A stretch of DNA of 5,554 nt from Bacteroidota bacterium (lineage in GTDB: Bacteria > Bacteroidota > Ignavibacteria > Ignavibacteriales > Ignavibacteriaceae), in contig JAJYSI010000258.1 in the NCBI GenBank assembly GCA_021793635.1, positions 1-5,554 on the forward strand, in the 5' to 3' direction. Every line of letters begins with the position of its first letter. Position 1 is the stretch's first letter. Both the position numbers and the translations under genes were made by a program. Below are positions 5,350 through 5,554 of this stretch, in pieces. The notes under the pieces were generated by a model, which saw nothing but the letters and a program-made list of their open reading frames with translations, ran no database searches and was not told where the DNA came from.

Positions 5350-5485
5350 CAAATAAATCGCGTTAATAAATTTTACGTAATGGAGCGTTAAACAGAAAAA
5401 GCTGTTTGAGTCCGGTTCCTACCGGACGAGTTCTTTTTCTGTAGCGGAATGAAGTAATCCGCCGCGGCGGATAGCGATTTATTTG
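5350..5485. repeat. Nested foldback element with 12-bp terminal inverted repeats
   Basis: CAAATAAATCGC at 5350-5361 is the exact reverse complement of GCGATTTATTTG at 5474-5485. On the same axis, ACAGAAAAAG at 5392-5401 pairs exactly with CTTTTTCTGT at 5433-5442. At the core, GTCCGGT at 5410-5416 pairs with ACCGGAC at 5421-5427 around a TCCT loop. The arms between these blocks show partial complementarity: the regions around 5374-5386 and 5444-5456 align at a bit over half of positions. Two independent perfect inverted repeats with a common centre are unlikely by chance and mark a single 136-base unit, most simply a small non-autonomous repeat element. Confidence 0.65.
5457..5472. repeat. Perfect 16-bp GC-rich palindrome
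   Basis: ATCCGCCGCGGCGGAT reads the same on both strands. It is far more GC-rich than its surroundings. It lies in the right arm of the 136-base foldback, with no counterpart in the left arm. The alternative pairing GCGGA (5444-5448) with TCCGC (5458-5462) is also possible. It resembles the GC-rich core of REP-type intergenic repeats. Confidence 0.75.
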
Positions 5486-5487
5486 CA

Positions 5488-5541
5488 GTCTTGATTTTTT
5501 GGTACTGGCGCCTGTCCCGTTTCATAACGGGATATCAAGAC
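5488..5541. repeat. Nested inverted repeat at the right edge
   Basis: GTCTTGAT at 5488-5495 is the exact reverse complement of ATCAAGAC at 5534-5541. Inside it, TCCCGTT at 5515-5521 pairs with AACGGGA at 5526-5532 around a TCAT loop, and the self-palindrome GGCGCC sits at 5507-5512. GTAC occurs at 5502-5505 and again at 5546-5549. No T tract follows, so a terminator is unlikely. It abuts the 136-base foldback and may belong to the same composite repeat. The window ends 13 bases later, so its right boundary is unknown. Confidence 0.6.
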
Positions 5542-5554
5542 AAAAGTACACGTA

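Larger units (their letters stand above)
4624..5554. other. Gene-poor, inverted-repeat-rich region
   Basis: About 930 bases without a convincing gene. The only sizeable open frame is a 73-codon one on the - strand (4851-4630). It starts with TTG, has no Shine-Dalgarno site and encodes a lysine-rich sequence I do not recognise, so I did not call it. What the stretch does hold is a tandem 10-base repeat just after the tRNA terminator, a large imperfect hairpin at 4931-5036, a nested foldback at 5350-5485 and another inverted repeat at 5488-5541, each listed separately. The parts at 4680-4930 and 5040-5340 show no strong structure beyond short AT-rich matches. Confidence 0.75.

Noticed and set aside
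4900..5554. CRISPR array
   Set aside because: The repeats here are inverted and of different sequence; there are no regularly spaced direct repeats with unique spacers.

Overview
The window looks like a chromosomal segment from an AT-rich member of the Bacteroidota/Ignavibacteria-Chlorobi lineage. Three things point there. The promoter in front of the tRNA gene matches the Bacteroidota -33/-7 pattern (TTTG, then TAnnTTTG). The tRNA gene does not encode its CCA end. Several genes also carry strong Shine-Dalgarno sequences, which most Bacteroidia have lost but which I would expect in Ignavibacteria or Chlorobi. The placement is an inference from these traits and from protein style, not from a database match.

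The left 4.6 kb is a compact array of genes all on the + strand. After the probable tail of an upstream gene and its terminator (1-100) come: a YtxH-domain membrane-anchored helical protein (130-546); a DUF948/YtxG-like membrane protein (569-955); a full-length EF-G-type translational GTPase of the divergent EF-G-2 subfamily with a TTG start (1003-3096); a Rho-independent terminator (3103-3132); a HIT-family nucleotide hydrolase/transferase (3144-3644); and a lipoprotein built from a 26-residue tyrosine-rich repeat (3656-4438). A CAU-anticodon tRNA (4506-4579) follows, with its own promoter and terminator. The YtxH/DUF948 pair echoes the ytxG-ytxH envelope/stress pair of Bacillus. The EF-G paralogue probably shares their transcript, because no terminator separates them. 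The HIT protein and the lipoprotein, 11 bases apart, form the next unit.

The right 0.9 kb (4624-5554) has no convincing gene but is rich in inverted repeats: a ~106-nt imperfect hairpin (4931-5036), a 136-nt nested foldback with 12-bp perfect terminal inverted repeats (5350-5485), a 16-bp perfect palindrome inside that foldback (5457-5472), and a further nested inverted repeat at the right edge (5488-5541). This looks like an accretion of small mobile or repetitive elements (MITE/REP-like, or integron attC-like) next to a tRNA gene. It is the part of the window most worth following up. I see no clear new enzymatic system; the protein-coding part is mostly ordinary apart from the EF-G-2 active-site substitutions and the repeat lipoprotein.
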